Shown here: positions 7,984-17,854 of the stretch, piece after piece
How the letters are laid out: the number at the start of each line of letters is the position of its first letter
How positions within the stretch are numbered: the first letter of the stretch is position 1
NCBI GenBank assembly: GCA_022841325.1
Contig: JALHRS010000007.1
Location: forward strand, 1 to 64,000
DNA from: Lysobacterales bacterium
Lineage (GTDB): Bacteria; Pseudomonadota; Gammaproteobacteria; Xanthomonadales; SZUA-5
DNA: 64,000 nucleotides
Direction of reading: 5' to 3'
Notes under the pieces: model-generated
The model's input: the letters and a program-made list of their open reading frames with translations, nothing else
Told to the model about the DNA's origin: nothing
Databases searched by the model: none
Program-made: the position numbers and the translations under genes

Positions 7984-9486
7984 CTATTGAAGCGACTCAA
8001 AGCCATCGCGAAATAGATCATCCCCCTTACCAAAGACGACATACACCGACCCAGAAAACGCCCCTGAAAAACTTGCGGAATGCGCACTTACAACAAAATC
8101 AGGATTGCCGTCGTTGTTGAAGTCACCCGCAGGAGCAGCACGAAGTCCAAGATTATGATTGGGTGCGGCGCCATCCAAACGCATCCCAGACGAACCAACG
8201 AGACTAGCGGCCATTACATCAGACGAATAGGCGCCTCCAAGGTACATCACGTAGAACGAGCCGCTACCGGAGCCATTAAAATCCGCTCCGAGCGCCCCGA
8301 CACCCAGATCGGGAACCCCGTCACGGTTAACGTCGCCCACGGATGCAACTCGGCCGAAGCCATCACCGGTAAGTTCGCCAACGATGCGGAAGCCTACATC
8401 GGAGGGGATTGAGTTGAAATCAATTGGCAGAAGCCCACCTTGCCGCCCATAAATCACGTAGGCGACGCCAACGTCTATCCCAAACGCACCTCCCAGGTCA
8501 CGAAACGGCTCGCCAATTGCAATGTCATCAATTCCATCTCCATTTATGTCGCCTAGACCCGCAATCGACACACCGAAGCCGCCATTATGCTGGACTGGTA
8601 CGAACAATATCCCGGTTTCTGGTGTTCCGGGCCACGGCCCGAAGCCGCCGTCGGCCCTTCCATAAATGACGTACACAGCGTCATAACTGAAGTTTCCTTG
8701 TATGTGGTTACCCGACCCAGCGGCGAAATCATCGATACCATCGCCGTTTACATCACCTAAGCTTGCGATTCGCTGACTGACGGACTCCTGAGGCACTGAG
8801 AAAAATGGCATTGTTGACGAGTCAATAACTACAGGTAATGTCTGAGGGTTGTGTTGAAACAGCCTGATGCCACTCCCAGAACCAATAAGCACATCTTGCG
8901 CTGCGTCTCCAGCGAGATCCCCTGCACATTGGATTTTTATACCGAACGAACTAGATTGTGTACCTGTCACTCGGAAACCCCGAGCCCCATCTAGTTGAAT
9001 CCAAGTTAGCGGTGACTGAGGCATTGTTGTGCCGTATATCACGGCGACGATGCCTGCGTTGGTTGCCACGCCATTAGCGCCCACGAGTATATCGCTGCGC
9101 CCGTCAAGATTTATATCGCACGCCGACACGCCTGAGCCGAGACGGTCGCCAGGATTAGTGCCGTAAACGATAAAACCGTTGCTTCCAGTCAGATCCGATC
9201 CGCGAAGCGACGTAGGTAGTTGACTGTTCCCAAAGGCGACAAAGAGAACTCCAGAGTCCTGTCCGTTTGCATTGGAAGTTGAGTTCCCCGCAGCGATGTC
9301 ACTGACGCCGTCGCCGTTGAAGTCGCCTATCCCTGCCAATCCCTGCCCAATAGCGTCTGATGCTACTGAGCCGTCCAATCTGAAATGCGGCACGTTCGTA
9401 ACGACCTCTGAGCTGGATAATTTTGGCCAGATCATCAGTACCGCAATCAGAGCAAATCTCAAATTTACGCCACGGCAAGTAAACAT
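7984..9486 (-). CDS. Secreted FG-GAP repeat protein with DGFE tail
   Basis: A 500-aa protein with an N-terminal signal peptide (LRFALIAVLMIWPKLSSS). It then carries about seven FG-GAP/integrin-alpha-like repeats, each with a calcium-loop core such as GDFNGDGVSDIA, CDINLDGRSDIL, GDVNGDGIDDFA, GDINGDGIDDIA and GDFNNDGNPDFV. These fold as a beta-propeller and usually mediate surface or extracellular binding. The C-terminus is DDLFRDGFESLQ, a tail shared with two other secreted proteins in this window. The gene is clearly less GC-rich than the core genes, is on the opposite strand to the element's replication cluster, and is most likely cargo. Ligand unknown. Confidence 0.8.
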   Translation of the reverse strand: MFTCRGVNLRFALIAVLMIWPKLSSSEVVTNVPHFRLDGSVASDAIGQGLAGIGDFNGDGVSDIAAGNSTSNANGQDSGVLFVAFGNSQLPTSLRGSDLTGSNGFIVYGTNPGDRLGSGVSACDINLDGRSDILVGANGVATNAGIVAVIYGTTMPQSPLTWIQLDGARGFRVTGTQSSSFGIKIQCAGDLAGDAAQDVLIGSGSGIRLFQHNPQTLPVVIDSSTMPFFSVPQESVSQRIASLGDVNGDGIDDFAAGSGNHIQGNFSYDAVYVIYGRADGGFGPWPGTPETGILFVPVQHNGGFGVSIAGLGDINGDGIDDIAIGEPFRDLGGAFGIDVGVAYVIYGRQGGLLPIDFNSIPSDVGFRIVGELTGDGFGRVASVGDVNRDGVPDLGVGALGADFNGSGSGSFYVMYLGGAYSSDVMAASLVGSSGMRLDGAAPNHNLGLRAAPAGDFNNDGNPDFVVSAHSASFSGAFSGSVYVVFGKGDDLFRDGFESLQ

Positions 9487-9644
9487 TTTCGGCTCCGTGT
9501 ATGATTGTGCTCAAGAGCGCGCAGCCGTGATCAGCGACCGAGCAACACGCTCCGGCGAGCAAACTTCATGCACATTCCGCCATCGCCGGAACAATGGCAG
9601 CATGGACAGTCCAGCAAAGACAATACAAAGTCGTCGACGGGGAA

Positions 9645-10628
9645 CTACGGGCAAGCAATTCCTTCTAGACCCTCAACCGACCGTTGATAGTTGTAAACCC
9701 CGGATTGACCGCCATTCTCAGACCATTGAAATCTCATTGTGCTGCAGGTCGGGAAACTGATGGTGGCGGTGCCCCAATTTGATACCTGAACTTGGCTTGG
9801 ATTGAATGCAGATCCAAACTGACCGCCCGTCGTAACGATCAGCGGCAAAACGACTTGCGTGGCACCGTTCGCATAGTCAATGTTCCCAACGATCCAGCGC
9901 TGCAGACCGCCTGCATAGGTGTACCAAGTTGCAAAAAAGACGCGGCGAGTTCCTATCTTCCCGACTTCAACAAGCAAGCCCTCACCATTTCTTGCGGGAT
10001 CGTAATAACTACCGCTCAGCTTTCCGGAAATGGGTTGAACCACCGTCGGCAGTCCGTAGGCGCCGGGATCAAATGCTGGGATGCTGAGAATCAGATCGGA
10101 ACTCGACGACGTTCCAGATTTGTTTATGAACGTAAATGCAGCATCGTCATCAAAGACCAGTGCTGAATCGGTTTCATTAATCACAACAGTCGTGGGCACA
10201 AACAAATCGCCGCAAAAGCTGTCAAGGGAGCTATTGTTTGGATTCGTGTCAAGAAAAAGATCATCCGTTTGCACGCCATTCTGAATGATCACGACTCGCG
10301 TTGAACAAACAAATGGCGAGCCCACAACGGGGTCAAAAGTGACGAGCAGCTGAGCATCGCCGGCTGTAGCACATGGCTTTCGCCAAAGCGTCACACGCAC
10401 ACGTTCTGAACTGCTGGTTTGGACCTCGCCCGACCACGTAGGTCCACTCGGGATCGTCGGAAGCGGGACGGCAACACACCCGGGCGTGATTTCCTTCGTC
10501 GCGTCAAGAATCTGACCGGAAGAATGGGAAAGCCGTGCCGCGTGGAGCAGTTGATCTTCCTTTTCGGTCCCACCGTGGGCCGTTGCCGCTGCGCCTAATA
10601 CGATTGCTGCCAGCATCGCGTTCATCAC
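9645..10628 (-). CDS. Secreted protein with a C-terminal beta-rich domain
   Basis: A 327-aa protein with a signal peptide (MLAAIVLGAAATAHG). The C-terminal 120 residues (GSYYDPARNGEGLLVEVG ... FFATWYTYAGGLQRWIVG) match a beta-rich domain I know from many secreted proteins of Xanthomonadales, usually called hypothetical. Three aromatic/glycine motifs recur in this family; no catalytic residues are known. It reads in the same direction as the FG-GAP gene, 158 bp upstream of it. The two could form one secreted-cargo unit, although the gap leaves room for a separate promoter. Confidence 0.7.
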   Translation of the reverse strand: MMNAMLAAIVLGAAATAHGGTEKEDQLLHAARLSHSSGQILDATKEITPGCVAVPLPTIPSGPTWSGEVQTSSSERVRVTLWRKPCATAGDAQLLVTFDPVVGSPFVCSTRVVIIQNGVQTDDLFLDTNPNNSSLDSFCGDLFVPTTVVINETDSALVFDDDAAFTFINKSGTSSSSDLILSIPAFDPGAYGLPTVVQPISGKLSGSYYDPARNGEGLLVEVGKIGTRRVFFATWYTYAGGLQRWIVGNIDYANGATQVVLPLIVTTGGQFGSAFNPSQVQVSNWGTATISFPTCSTMRFQWSENGGQSGVYNYQRSVEGLEGIACP

Positions 10629-10732
10629 TCTTCCTTGCTCTGGTTGGACTTCTGAGGGTCACGAGCCCTATAGGAGCACCCTTAGGGCAGCTTGTCTCAC
10701 TAGTTGAGACGAACGGCAGCAATTCTCCCGGC

Positions 10733-10921
10733 ATGACCAAGCCCACACCCTTCCGCTGCCCGATCTGCGGCGGCACCAGCTACGAATCGTTGGCGAGGCC
10801 GAACGCGCGCCCAGCCTTCGCATGCTGCGCCTGTGGCGTCGTTTTCATGGACCCGGGCAAGTTCACCCGCAAGGGCAAGCCGGCGCCGCCAGAGCCGCGT
10901 GGGGCGCCTTGGGGGCAATGA
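10733..10921 (+). CDS. Small zinc-ribbon protein
   Basis: A 62-aa protein with two CxxC pairs, FRCPICGG near the start and FACCACGVVF in the middle, spaced like a rubredoxin or zinc-ribbon knuckle. The tail is rich in proline, lysine and glycine. The ATG at 10733 removes an upstream in-frame extension that overlaps the promoter region of the divergent gene ending at 10628. It probably binds one zinc ion; the partner is unknown. Confidence 0.5.
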   Translation: MTKPTPFRCPICGGTSYESLARPNARPAFACCACGVVFMDPGKFTRKGKPAPPEPRGAPWGQ

Positions 10922-11041
10922 TCTAGTTAGGCGTGTCCGTCGCGCTCAGATCGCCAGCAAACACCGCAGCGAGTCATAGCCGCATGTTCTTGACGGCTAG
11001 ACGCCATGATAGATTTGCTCGGTGCGACTTGACGCGCGCCG

Positions 11042-11548
11042 ATGGAAGATCCGGTGAATCGGAAGCTGGGAAGACTGATCTTTGCGGCTGGCTTAATGGC
11101 TCTTGCGGGCCCCAATCACGCGGCCGTTTACAAGTGCGTATCGACCGACGGAGTTACCACCTACGCAGAGCGTCCGTGCTCAGAATCGCGAAATGACGTA
11201 ACGACCATCGATGTTGAGCCGCGACCGCGGAAGGGCAAACCCGCAATCAGGTGCGAGGCTTCTCGCCCGATGACTGAGCAAGAGACAGAGAAGGTTCGTG
11301 CGGTGCTCACTGAGCGCCTTTACGATTCCGAGTCCGCCCGATTTGCCAGCATGGTGGTCTGCACAAGCGGTGAGCGACCGGAATTCTGTGGAAAGGTCAA
11401 TGCACGTAACCGCATGGGGGCCTACGTTGGATTCCGCACGTTCGTGGGCGTTCAGAACGAATCCTCTACTGAGGTTGTGCTCATTGATGACGCGGACTCA
11501 TCGGTAGCAGCAATGGTGTGTGCTGATCGCGGACTCGTATCGCAATAG
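11042..11548 (+). CDS. Secreted DUF4124-like protein
   Basis: A 168-aa protein with a short basic start and a hydrophobic signal (LIFAAGLMALAGPNHAA). After cleavage it begins VYKCVSTDGVTTYAERPC, the pattern of DUF4124 proteins (periplasmic, beta-hairpin start, function unknown). Six cysteines downstream could form disulfides, which supports export. A GTG four codons after the ATG could also be the start. A hairpin-bearing 30-bp repeat follows the stop directly. Confidence 0.65.
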   Translation: MEDPVNRKLGRLIFAAGLMALAGPNHAAVYKCVSTDGVTTYAERPCSESRNDVTTIDVEPRPRKGKPAIRCEASRPMTEQETEKVRAVLTERLYDSESARFASMVVCTSGERPEFCGKVNARNRMGAYVGFRTFVGVQNESSTEVVLIDDADSSVAAMVCADRGLVSQ

Positions 11549-11551
11549 AAG

Positions 11552-11581
11552 GACGAACGGCGCCACCAGGGCGCCGAACGA
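11552..11581 (+). repeat. Hairpin repeat, copy 1
   Basis: This 30-bp sequence recurs at 12082-12111 with one mismatch. It contains the stem cggcgcc/ggcgccg around a short loop. It starts four bases after the stop of the preceding gene, so it may act as a transcription terminator, although no T-run follows. Confidence 0.55.
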
Positions 11582-11711
11582 AGGGATGGGCGCCCCCGGC
11601 TCTTGCGCAGGCGGCTAGCGCGCAGCTTTCAATACTTGCTGGGACAATCGTCACTCACGCGACACCTACAGATGCTTGCCTTCAGCAGCGCTATTAGAGT
11701 GGGAACGTGCC

Positions 11712-12011
11712 GTGAGGCTAGCTATTGCGATGTTTCTCCTGTTTGCTGGGTCGTGTCTCGTCACGGTTCAAGCCGCTGCACATGGTGGCGGGCTTGATGC
11801 GCAGGGATGCCACAACGACAGGAAGAATGGCGGCTACCACTGTCATCGCTCGGCACCGCCGCCAGCACCGCCAGCAAAGGCGTTAGGCGGCGGCACCTAC
11901 TACGCGAACTGCACTGAAGCGAGGCGAGCGGGTGCAGCTCCGGTCCGACGCGGCGACCCCGGATACGGCAAGCACTTGGACCGAGACAACGATGGCGTGG
12001 CTTGTGAATAG
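11712..12011 (+). CDS. Secreted YHYH-Excalibur protein
   Basis: A 99-aa exported protein. The signal peptide (LAIAMFLLFAGSCLVTVQAAA) is followed by HGGGLDAQGCHNDRKNGGYHCH, a YHYH-type segment with histidines and cysteines. The C-terminal 40 residues (YYANCTEARRAGAAPVRRGD ... DRDNDGVACE) are an Excalibur calcium-binding domain with its D-x-D-x-D-G loop. This domain pair is common in small secreted proteins next to nucleases or alone. The GTG at 11712 gives a compact signal peptide; an earlier in-frame ATG at 11676 would add 12 residues that do not look like part of it. Confidence 0.75.
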   Translation: MRLAIAMFLLFAGSCLVTVQAAAHGGGLDAQGCHNDRKNGGYHCHRSAPPPAPPAKALGGGTYYANCTEARRAGAAPVRRGDPGYGKHLDRDNDGVACE

Positions 12012-12081
12012 CACATGGTGGCGTTATCGCTCGGTTCCTCCTGAGCCGCGCGGGCAGTGAGGGCAATCAGATCGCACGAAT

Positions 12082-12111
12082 GACGAACGGCGCCACCAGG
12101 GCGTCGAACGA
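12082..12111 (+). repeat. Hairpin repeat, copy 2
   Basis: Second copy (29 of 30 identical) of the repeat at 11552-11581. It again lies shortly downstream of a cargo gene, 70 bp after the stop at 12011. Confidence 0.55.
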
Positions 12112-12303
12112 TGCGATAGGTCCCGGCATCCTAGCCGGCAGCGTATCGCTCCCGCATTGCTGCTTTGTGTGGATCATGCGCCCGATACAGGCTCCGCGAA
12201 TTGGCTGTCCCCGGATTCCCCTGGTAGGAATTTCGCTCGGTCTTGCGGTCAGCCGCGGTATTTCCGGCGCTACAATTCGCTTGATTACTTTGAGGGCGTG
12301 ACC

Positions 12304-12954
12304 ATGAGGATTGGATTGCTTGCTGCGCTGCTGATGAGTACGTGGGCCTGCGATTTGCGCGCGACACCCATTGCCGTCGACGGGAACGGTAGCGTGGTTG
12401 GCTTCTACGTTGGCGTCGGGACTCAGGCGCAAGAGGAGTACGCGATCTCACCGACCGGATACAGGTTCGCATTTGACCGCGAGACCGGGCGACTCCTTCG
12501 CCCGGAGGGCATCTATACAGATTCAAACGGGCAAGCGTTCTTCACCACCACCGACTGTTCGGGTCAGGCATACATCACCGATCATCCCGGCGTGAAGCTC
12601 GGGCTCGTGATGCCGGCCGCATACCCTCAGATCCCTGGTGGGCAGGCGTCTGGGATACCGCTTGTATTCTATCTGTCTCAAACGAACCGACCTGCCACGC
12701 AGACGGTTCTGAGGCGATCCTTTTGGGCGTTTCTTGGGGCAGGGACTCAGGTCCTGAGTTGCTTCAACGGCCTTACGCCTGATGAACGCAGCGGAATTCC
12801 CTTGCTGCCGAACAGCCCATCTGAAACAGGCGTCCCTTCTGGCGGATTCGTGCCGCCGTTGCGCGTGATTTCATCTTGGTTGTTCCGCGACGGCTTCGAG
12901 CAACCGTTGTCTGGAACACATCCGGCTTTGGAGAGGTCAAGCCGCACAGGCTGA
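12304..12954 (+). CDS. Secreted protein of unknown function with DGFE motif
   Basis: A 216-aa protein with a signal peptide (IGLLAALLMSTWACDLRA). Residues 20-170 are beta-rich (VGFYVGVGTQAQEEYAIS, YRFAFDRETGRLL, GQAFFTTTDCSG) with no recognised domain. Near the end it has SSWLFRDGFEQPLSG, the same motif that terminates two other secreted proteins here, but followed by about 17 further residues. The longer tail may come from loss of the original stop codon. The ATG at 12304 directly precedes the signal peptide and is the clear start. Confidence 0.6.
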   Translation: MRIGLLAALLMSTWACDLRATPIAVDGNGSVVGFYVGVGTQAQEEYAISPTGYRFAFDRETGRLLRPEGIYTDSNGQAFFTTTDCSGQAYITDHPGVKLGLVMPAAYPQIPGGQASGIPLVFYLSQTNRPATQTVLRRSFWAFLGAGTQVLSCFNGLTPDERSGIPLLPNSPSETGVPSGGFVPPLRVISSWLFRDGFEQPLSGTHPALERSSRTG

Positions 12955-13103
12955 CATGGCTGCGATTGGCGCGACGATTTCCTGCCTGAAGATCGACTCA
13001 TCGGGAGGGGCAAGCCAACCTCACCAGAGCCACGCAGGAACGTGCGGGGCAGAGCCCGCAGGTCGCTAGGGTGTTCTCCGGGCTGCGACCAATGGGACAG
13101 CAC

Positions 13104-13391
13104 TCAGTGCCGGGATTCGTTCGCACTGGCACCCATGAACGCGGCGGCGATCATCTGGCGTATCTGGCGCGTAACGGTTCGCTCGTCATCGACGTTGCCG
13201 CGAACCTGGGCGACCACTAGCGCGGAGATGAGCAAGTGCATCTTGTCCGCAAAGGCGTCTGCGGGCTCGGGCGCTGGCGGGCCCAGCAATTCCTGAAAGT
13301 GCCGCTTGGCGATCTGGGCTTTCTCGTCATGCGGCAGGGCGCCGCATTGCGCGATCAAGTCAAGGTAGTGGGCGCGCAGTTCTGGAGTCAT
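13104..13391 (-). CDS. Hypothetical helical protein
   Basis: A 95-aa protein starting MTPELRAHYLDLIAQCGALP and ending GASANESRH, predominantly alpha-helical by eye, without signal peptide. A longer frame upstream to 13664 has a low-complexity arginine/alanine composition and is probably not translated, so I used the ATG at 13391. It is the last gene of the tRNA-Thr element before the intact tRNA and points away from it. No homologue recognised. Confidence 0.5.
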   Translation of the reverse strand: MTPELRAHYLDLIAQCGALPHDEKAQIAKRHFQELLGPPAPEPADAFADKMHLLISALVVAQVRGNVDDERTVTRQIRQMIAAAFMGASANESRH

Positions 13392-13698
13392 CGCCCGAGG
13401 CAATCGCAAGTCTCTTGAGCGGTGAAAGGCACGCTCTAGCGGAGCGCCAACAGGGCGACTCTTGCAACCAGTACGCGCGTGCGCGCGAGGCTTTCGGGAA
13501 GTGTGCGATGGACAACTTTGGCCAAGTGCGCACGCACGCGCGCGAATCAGGTCAGCCACTTGGCGAATTTCCCGACGCTTCGCGCGCGCGAGGGGATAGA
13601 ACGCGCTAGGAATCGTTAGGATGGTTACGCATTTGTTACACAGGCCGAAAAACGCGCGTAACATCGGCCGGAGAATGCAGGCTAACTTATTGTTTTTA
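13392..13698. other. Gene-free right end of the element
   Basis: No supported gene. The stretch has alternating GC runs and an imperfect inverted pair (gcgcgcgaggctttcggga at about 13480 against a matching arm near 13570). This could be an element-end structure, such as integrase arm sites or an origin, but nothing more specific is visible. Confidence 0.35.
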
Positions 13699-13775
<77 letters not shown>

Positions 13776-13951
13776 GCGCACAGAGCCGCGCATGTTAGAG
13801 CGATGTGCGGTCTTTGACAAGCTCGACGCCGTGGTCGCGACGGAGTTCGGCCTTGAAGCCGATGCAGAGTCTGAACAATCCGGAAGCGCCCGCAAAGCGC
13901 CCGACCTTCAGCGGTTATACTGCCGCGCCTCGCGACACCTGAGGCAATCCC

Positions 13952-15409
13952 ATGCGTATTGTGGCTGAGGCGCTCACCTTTGATGACGTCTCGTTGGTAC
14001 CGGCTTATTCCAACGTGCTGCCGCGGGACGTCGATCTCGCCACGCGTTTTTCGCGCCAGCTCAAGCTGAACATACCCATCGTTTCGGCGGCCATGGATAC
14101 GGTCACCGAGTCGCGGCTGGCCATTGCCATGGCGCAGATGGGCGGATTGGGCATCGTCCACAAGAACATGACGATCGAGCAGCAGGCGGCCGAGGTGCGC
14201 ATCGTCAAGAAGTTCGAGGCCGGCGTGATTCGTGATCCGATCACGGTGCCGCCGGATGCCAGCGTGCGCGAGGTGATGAAGCTCACCCGCAAGCATCAGA
14301 TTTCCGGCGTGCCGGTGGTCGATGGCGCCGAACTGGTCGGCATCGTCACCAGCCGCGATCTGCGTTTCGAAACCCGCATGGACGAGCCGGTGAGCCGCAT
14401 CATGACCCCCAAGCCGCGCCTGATTACGGTGCGCGAGGGTGCCAGTGATGACGAGGTGCTGGCGCTGCTGCATGAGTACCGCATCGAGAAGGTCCTGGTG
14501 GTCAATGACCAGTTCCAGCTGCGCGGCATGATCACCGTCAAGGACATCCAGAAGGCCCGCGACAATCCCAACGCCTGCAAGGACGCCCAGGAGCGTCTGC
14601 GCGTGGGTGCGGCAGTGGGCGTGGGCGGCGATACCGAAGCCCGCGTGCACGCACTGGTGGAGGCCGGCGTGGACGTGATCGTGGTCGACACCGCGCATGG
14701 TCACTCGCAGGGCGTGATCGAGCGTGTGCGCTGGGTCAAGCAGAGTTTCCCGCAGCTGCAGGTGGTCGGCGGCAATATCACCACCGGTGATGCGGCGATG
14801 GCGCTGGTCGATGCCGGTGCCGACGGCGTCAAGGTTGGCGTCGGTCCGGGTTCGATCTGCACCACCCGGATCATTGCCGGCGTCGGTGTACCCCAGATCA
14901 CGGCGGTATCGATGGTGGCCAAGGCCATCGGCGACACCGGCGCGGCGATCATCGCCGACGGCGGCATCCGCTATTCCGGTGACGTGGCCAAGGCGCTGGT
15001 GGCCGGCGCCCATTGCGTGATGATCGGCGGTCTGTTCGCCGGCACCGAGGAGGCACCGGGCGAGGTCGAGCTGTATCAGGGTCGCAGCTACAAGTCCTAT
15101 CGCGGCATGGGCTCGCTGGGCGCGATGCAGCGCGGCTCCAAGGATCGCTATTTCCAGGACGATTCGGATGCCGACAAGCTGGTGCCCGAAGGCATCGAAG
15201 GTCGAGTGCCCTATCGCGGCCCGCTGCGCAACATCGTCCATCAGCTGCTCGGCGGCGTGCGCGCCAGCATGGGCTATGTCGGATGCGCCACGGTAGCGGC
15301 GATGCGCACCGAGCCCAGCTTCGTCCGCATCACCAATGCCGGTGTGCGCGAATCGCACGTCCATGATGTGCAGATCACCAAGGAAGCGCCCAACTACAGG
15401 CTCGACTGA
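13952..15409 (+). CDS. guaB: Inosine-5'-monophosphate dehydrogenase
   Basis: Oxidises IMP to XMP with NAD, the first committed step of guanine nucleotide synthesis, in the cytoplasm. At 485 aa it has the family length. The TIM-barrel start ([23 protein letters not shown]) is followed by two CBS domains (about residues 90-205). The catalytic loop GPGSICTTR contains C303, and the flap contains [11 protein letters not shown] one-base gap separates it from the next small membrane gene, and guaA follows, so the three are probably co-transcribed. The promoter should lie in the 176 bp between it and the divergent tRNA-Thr. Confidence 0.98.
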   Translation: MRIVAEALTFDDVSLVPAYSNVLPRDVDLATRFSRQLKLNIPIVSAAMDTVTESRLAIAMAQMGGLGIVHKNMTIEQQAAEVRIVKKFEAGVIRDPITVPPDASVREVMKLTRKHQISGVPVVDGAELVGIVTSRDLRFETRMDEPVSRIMTPKPRLITVREGASDDEVLALLHEYRIEKVLVVNDQFQLRGMITVKDIQKARDNPNACKDAQERLRVGAAVGVGGDTEARVHALVEAGVDVIVVDTAHGHSQGVIERVRWVKQSFPQLQVVGGNITTGDAAMALVDAGADGVKVGVGPGSICTTRIIAGVGVPQITAVSMVAKAIGDTGAAIIADGGIRYSGDVAKALVAGAHCVMIGGLFAGTEEAPGEVELYQGRSYKSYRGMGSLGAMQRGSKDRYFQDDSDADKLVPEGIEGRVPYRGPLRNIVHQLLGGVRASMGYVGCATVAAMRTEPSFVRITNAGVRESHVHDVQITKEAPNYRLD

Positions 15410-15410
15410 G

Positions 15411-15929
15411 ATGCACGGCGAGAGCCCCGACCAGGAAGAGCAGCTGCTGTCGATCGAATCGGGGCCCTACGTGGCCGACGCCGGCGGCGTCTACACCCGG
15501 GAGCGCGGGTCCGAGCAATGGCTGGTGCTGGTGCTGTGCCTGGTGGGTGTGGGCATTCTGGCGCTGCTGCCGATGTCACTGGAGCTGCGCATGCAGGCCT
15601 CGCTGTCACTGGTGACAGGATGCGGCGTCGGTAGCGTGCTGGCCACCTGGTGGCGGCGCCGCCGACCCTTGCCCCTGGTGCTGATGCAAGGTGATGTACT
15701 GATGTGCTTTGCGCCGGGACTGGTGCCCAAACTGCTGGCGCGTTTTCCCACCGATGCGGTCACCAGCGTGGCCATGTCGCCCTCGCCCGCCGGCATTCAG
15801 CTGGAATGGCTGTTCCGCGGCGGTGAACAGGGTCGGTTCACGCTGAATCCGGACCCGCGCCTGGGACTGCCGCTGGCCTTCTTCCTGACCCGACGTTTCG
15901 GAACCCGCTTCAAGGATCATCGAACATGA
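15411..15929 (+). CDS. Small membrane protein between guaB and guaA
   Basis: A 172-aa protein with two adjacent hydrophobic segments, [19 protein letters not shown] and [18 protein letters not shown], separated by a short loop, then a basic RRRRP turn and a soluble C-terminal domain (about 85 residues). The layout resembles small membrane proteins with a PH-like or DUF-type cytoplasmic domain. It starts one base after guaB stops and overlaps guaA by 4 bp, so it is in the gua operon. I do not recognise it as part of guanine synthesis; it may be a lineage-specific insertion. Confidence 0.75.
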   Translation: MHGESPDQEEQLLSIESGPYVADAGGVYTRERGSEQWLVLVLCLVGVGILALLPMSLELRMQASLSLVTGCGVGSVLATWWRRRRPLPLVLMQGDVLMCFAPGLVPKLLARFPTDAVTSVAMSPSPAGIQLEWLFRGGEQGRFTLNPDPRLGLPLAFFLTRRFGTRFKDHRT

Positions 15930-17494
15930 GCGTCAACATTCATCAGGACCGCATCCTGATTCTGGATTTCGGTTCGCAATACACGCAGCTGATCGCTCGC
16001 CGCGTGCGCGAAATTGGCGTCTATTGCGAGATCTGGGCCTGGGATCACAAGCCTGAGGACATCGCCGAATTCGCGCCGCGCGGGGTGATCCTGTCGGGTG
16101 GTCCCGAATCCGTGACCGAGGCCGATTCGCCGCGGGCGCCACAGGCGGTGTTCGATCTGGGCGTGCCCATCCTCGGCATCTGCTACGGCATGCAGACCAT
16201 GGCGGCACAGCTGGGCGGCAAGGTGGTACCTGGCGACGAGCGCGAGTTCGGCTATGCCGCGGTGCTGCAGACCGCCGCCTGCAAGCTGCTGGACGAGCTC
16301 ACGGTCGACAACGAGCAGCCGGCACTGGATGTCTGGATGAGCCATGGCGACCGCGTCACCGCGCTGCCGCCTGGTTTCGTGGCCGTTGCTGCCACCCAGA
16401 CGGTACCGATCGTGGCCATGGCCGATGTCGAACGCCGCTACTACGGCCTGCAGTTCCATCCGGAAGTGACCCACACCCAGCACGGCGAAACCATCTTGCG
16501 GCGCTTCGTGGTCGACGAGTGCGGCTGCGCCACGCTGTGGACCGCGGCCCTGATCATCGAAGACGGCATCGCCCGCGTGCGCGAGCAGGTTGGCACCGAC
16601 GCGGTCTTGCTGGGGCTGTCCGGCGGTGTGGATTCCTCGGTGGTGGCCGCGCTGCTGCACCAGGCCATCGGCCAGCAACTGCTGTGCATCTTCGTCGACA
16701 CCGGATTGCTGCGCTTCCAGGAAGGCGATCAGGTCATGGCGCAGTTTGCCGAGCACATGCATCTGCGGGTGATTCGGGTCGATGCCCGCGAGCGCTTCTT
16801 CTCGGCGCTGGCCGGCATCGAGGATCCTGAAGCCAAGCGCAAGATCATCGGTGGTCTGTTCATCGAGGTGTTCGAGGAAGAAGCCACCCGCCACGGCGAT
16901 GTGAGCTGGCTGGCCCAGGGCACCATCTATCCGGACGTCATCGAGTCGGCCGGCTCCCGAACCGGCAAGGCCCATGTGATCAAGTCACACCACAATGTCG
17001 GCGGCTTGCCCGCGCGCATGCGCATGGGCCTGGTCGAGCCGCTGCGCGAGCTGTTCAAGGATGAAGTGCGGCGCATGGGCGTAGCCCTTGGGCTGCCGCA
17101 TTCGATGGTCTATCGCCATCCCTTCCCCGGCCCCGGCCTGGGCGTGCGCGTGCTCGGCGAGGTCAATCCTGCAGCCGTCGACGTGTTGCAACGGGCCGAT
17201 CACATCTTCATCGAGGAACTGCGCCGCGCCGATCTCTACGACAAGGTCAGTCAGGCCTTTGCCGTGTTTCTGCCGGTACGCTCGGTCGGCGTGGTCGGCG
17301 ACGCCCGCGCCTACGAGCCGGTCATCGCCTTGCGCGCCGTCGAGACCATCGACTTCATGACCGCGCACTGGGCCCACCTGCCCTACGCCTTTCTCGACCA
17401 CGTCGCCCGTCGCATCGTCAACGAAGTCCGCGGCGTTTCCCGCGTGGTCTACGACATCTCCGGCAAGCCGCCGGCGACGATCGAGTGGGAGTAG
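15926..17494 (+). CDS. guaA: GMP synthase (glutamine-hydrolysing)
   Basis: Converts XMP to GMP with glutamine and ATP. The 522-aa protein has an N-terminal class I glutamine amidotransferase domain, with nucleophile C86 in GICYGMQT and the His-x-Glu pair in [10 protein letters not shown]. An ATP-pyrophosphatase domain with P-loop [11 protein letters not shown] follows, and then the dimerisation domain ending KPPATIEWE, a canonical GuaA end. It is coupled by a 4-bp overlap to the preceding gene. Confidence 0.98.
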   Translation: MSVNIHQDRILILDFGSQYTQLIARRVREIGVYCEIWAWDHKPEDIAEFAPRGVILSGGPESVTEADSPRAPQAVFDLGVPILGICYGMQTMAAQLGGKVVPGDEREFGYAAVLQTAACKLLDELTVDNEQPALDVWMSHGDRVTALPPGFVAVAATQTVPIVAMADVERRYYGLQFHPEVTHTQHGETILRRFVVDECGCATLWTAALIIEDGIARVREQVGTDAVLLGLSGGVDSSVVAALLHQAIGQQLLCIFVDTGLLRFQEGDQVMAQFAEHMHLRVIRVDARERFFSALAGIEDPEAKRKIIGGLFIEVFEEEATRHGDVSWLAQGTIYPDVIESAGSRTGKAHVIKSHHNVGGLPARMRMGLVEPLRELFKDEVRRMGVALGLPHSMVYRHPFPGPGLGVRVLGEVNPAAVDVLQRADHIFIEELRRADLYDKVSQAFAVFLPVRSVGVVGDARAYEPVIALRAVETIDFMTAHWAHLPYAFLDHVARRIVNEVRGVSRVVYDISGKPPATIEWE

Positions 17495-17609
17495 GAAGAG
17501 CGGGAAAACGGGAAAAGGAAAATGGAAAAGGGAACAGCGGCAGGCCGGGCGTTGTCGTGGTCATGAGCATTGAAGCTGACGGAAATTCGACAAGGTCTGG
17601 CGCCTCCTT

Positions 17610-17692
17610 CCCTGTGGGAGCGGGCTCTGCCCGCGATCTTCTGTTGGCAACGGTGGCGATTCTTGTCGCGGGCAAAGCCCGCTCCCACAGGG
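17610..17692. repeat. REP-type inverted repeat (CTGTGGGAGCGGGC family)
   Basis: Two arms beginning ccctgtgggagcgggc and ending gcccgctcccacaggg form a long imperfect palindrome. A close relative lies at 32106-32176. These are extragenic palindromic repeats, here downstream of guaA. Confidence 0.75.
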
Positions 17693-17724
17693 GTGATGGA
17701 CGCCGTCGACTACACCCGCACTCT

Positions 17725-17805
17725 GCGTCATTGCGAGCGCAGCGAAGCAATCCAGTGCTTCTGAGGCCGTGCTTCTGGATTGCTTCGCTGCGCTCGCAAT
17801 GACGC
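17725..17805. repeat. REP-type inverted repeat (GTCATTGCGAG family)
   Basis: A near-perfect 81-bp palindrome with outer arms gcgtcattgcgagcgcagcg and its complement. Related sequence occurs at about 28228-28355. Together with the preceding palindrome it fills the gap between guaA and tadA. Confidence 0.8.
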
Positions 17806-17854
17806 CTGACGGCTGTTACCGGCTTTACGCTACCCATTTTCCCGCATTGCACTC

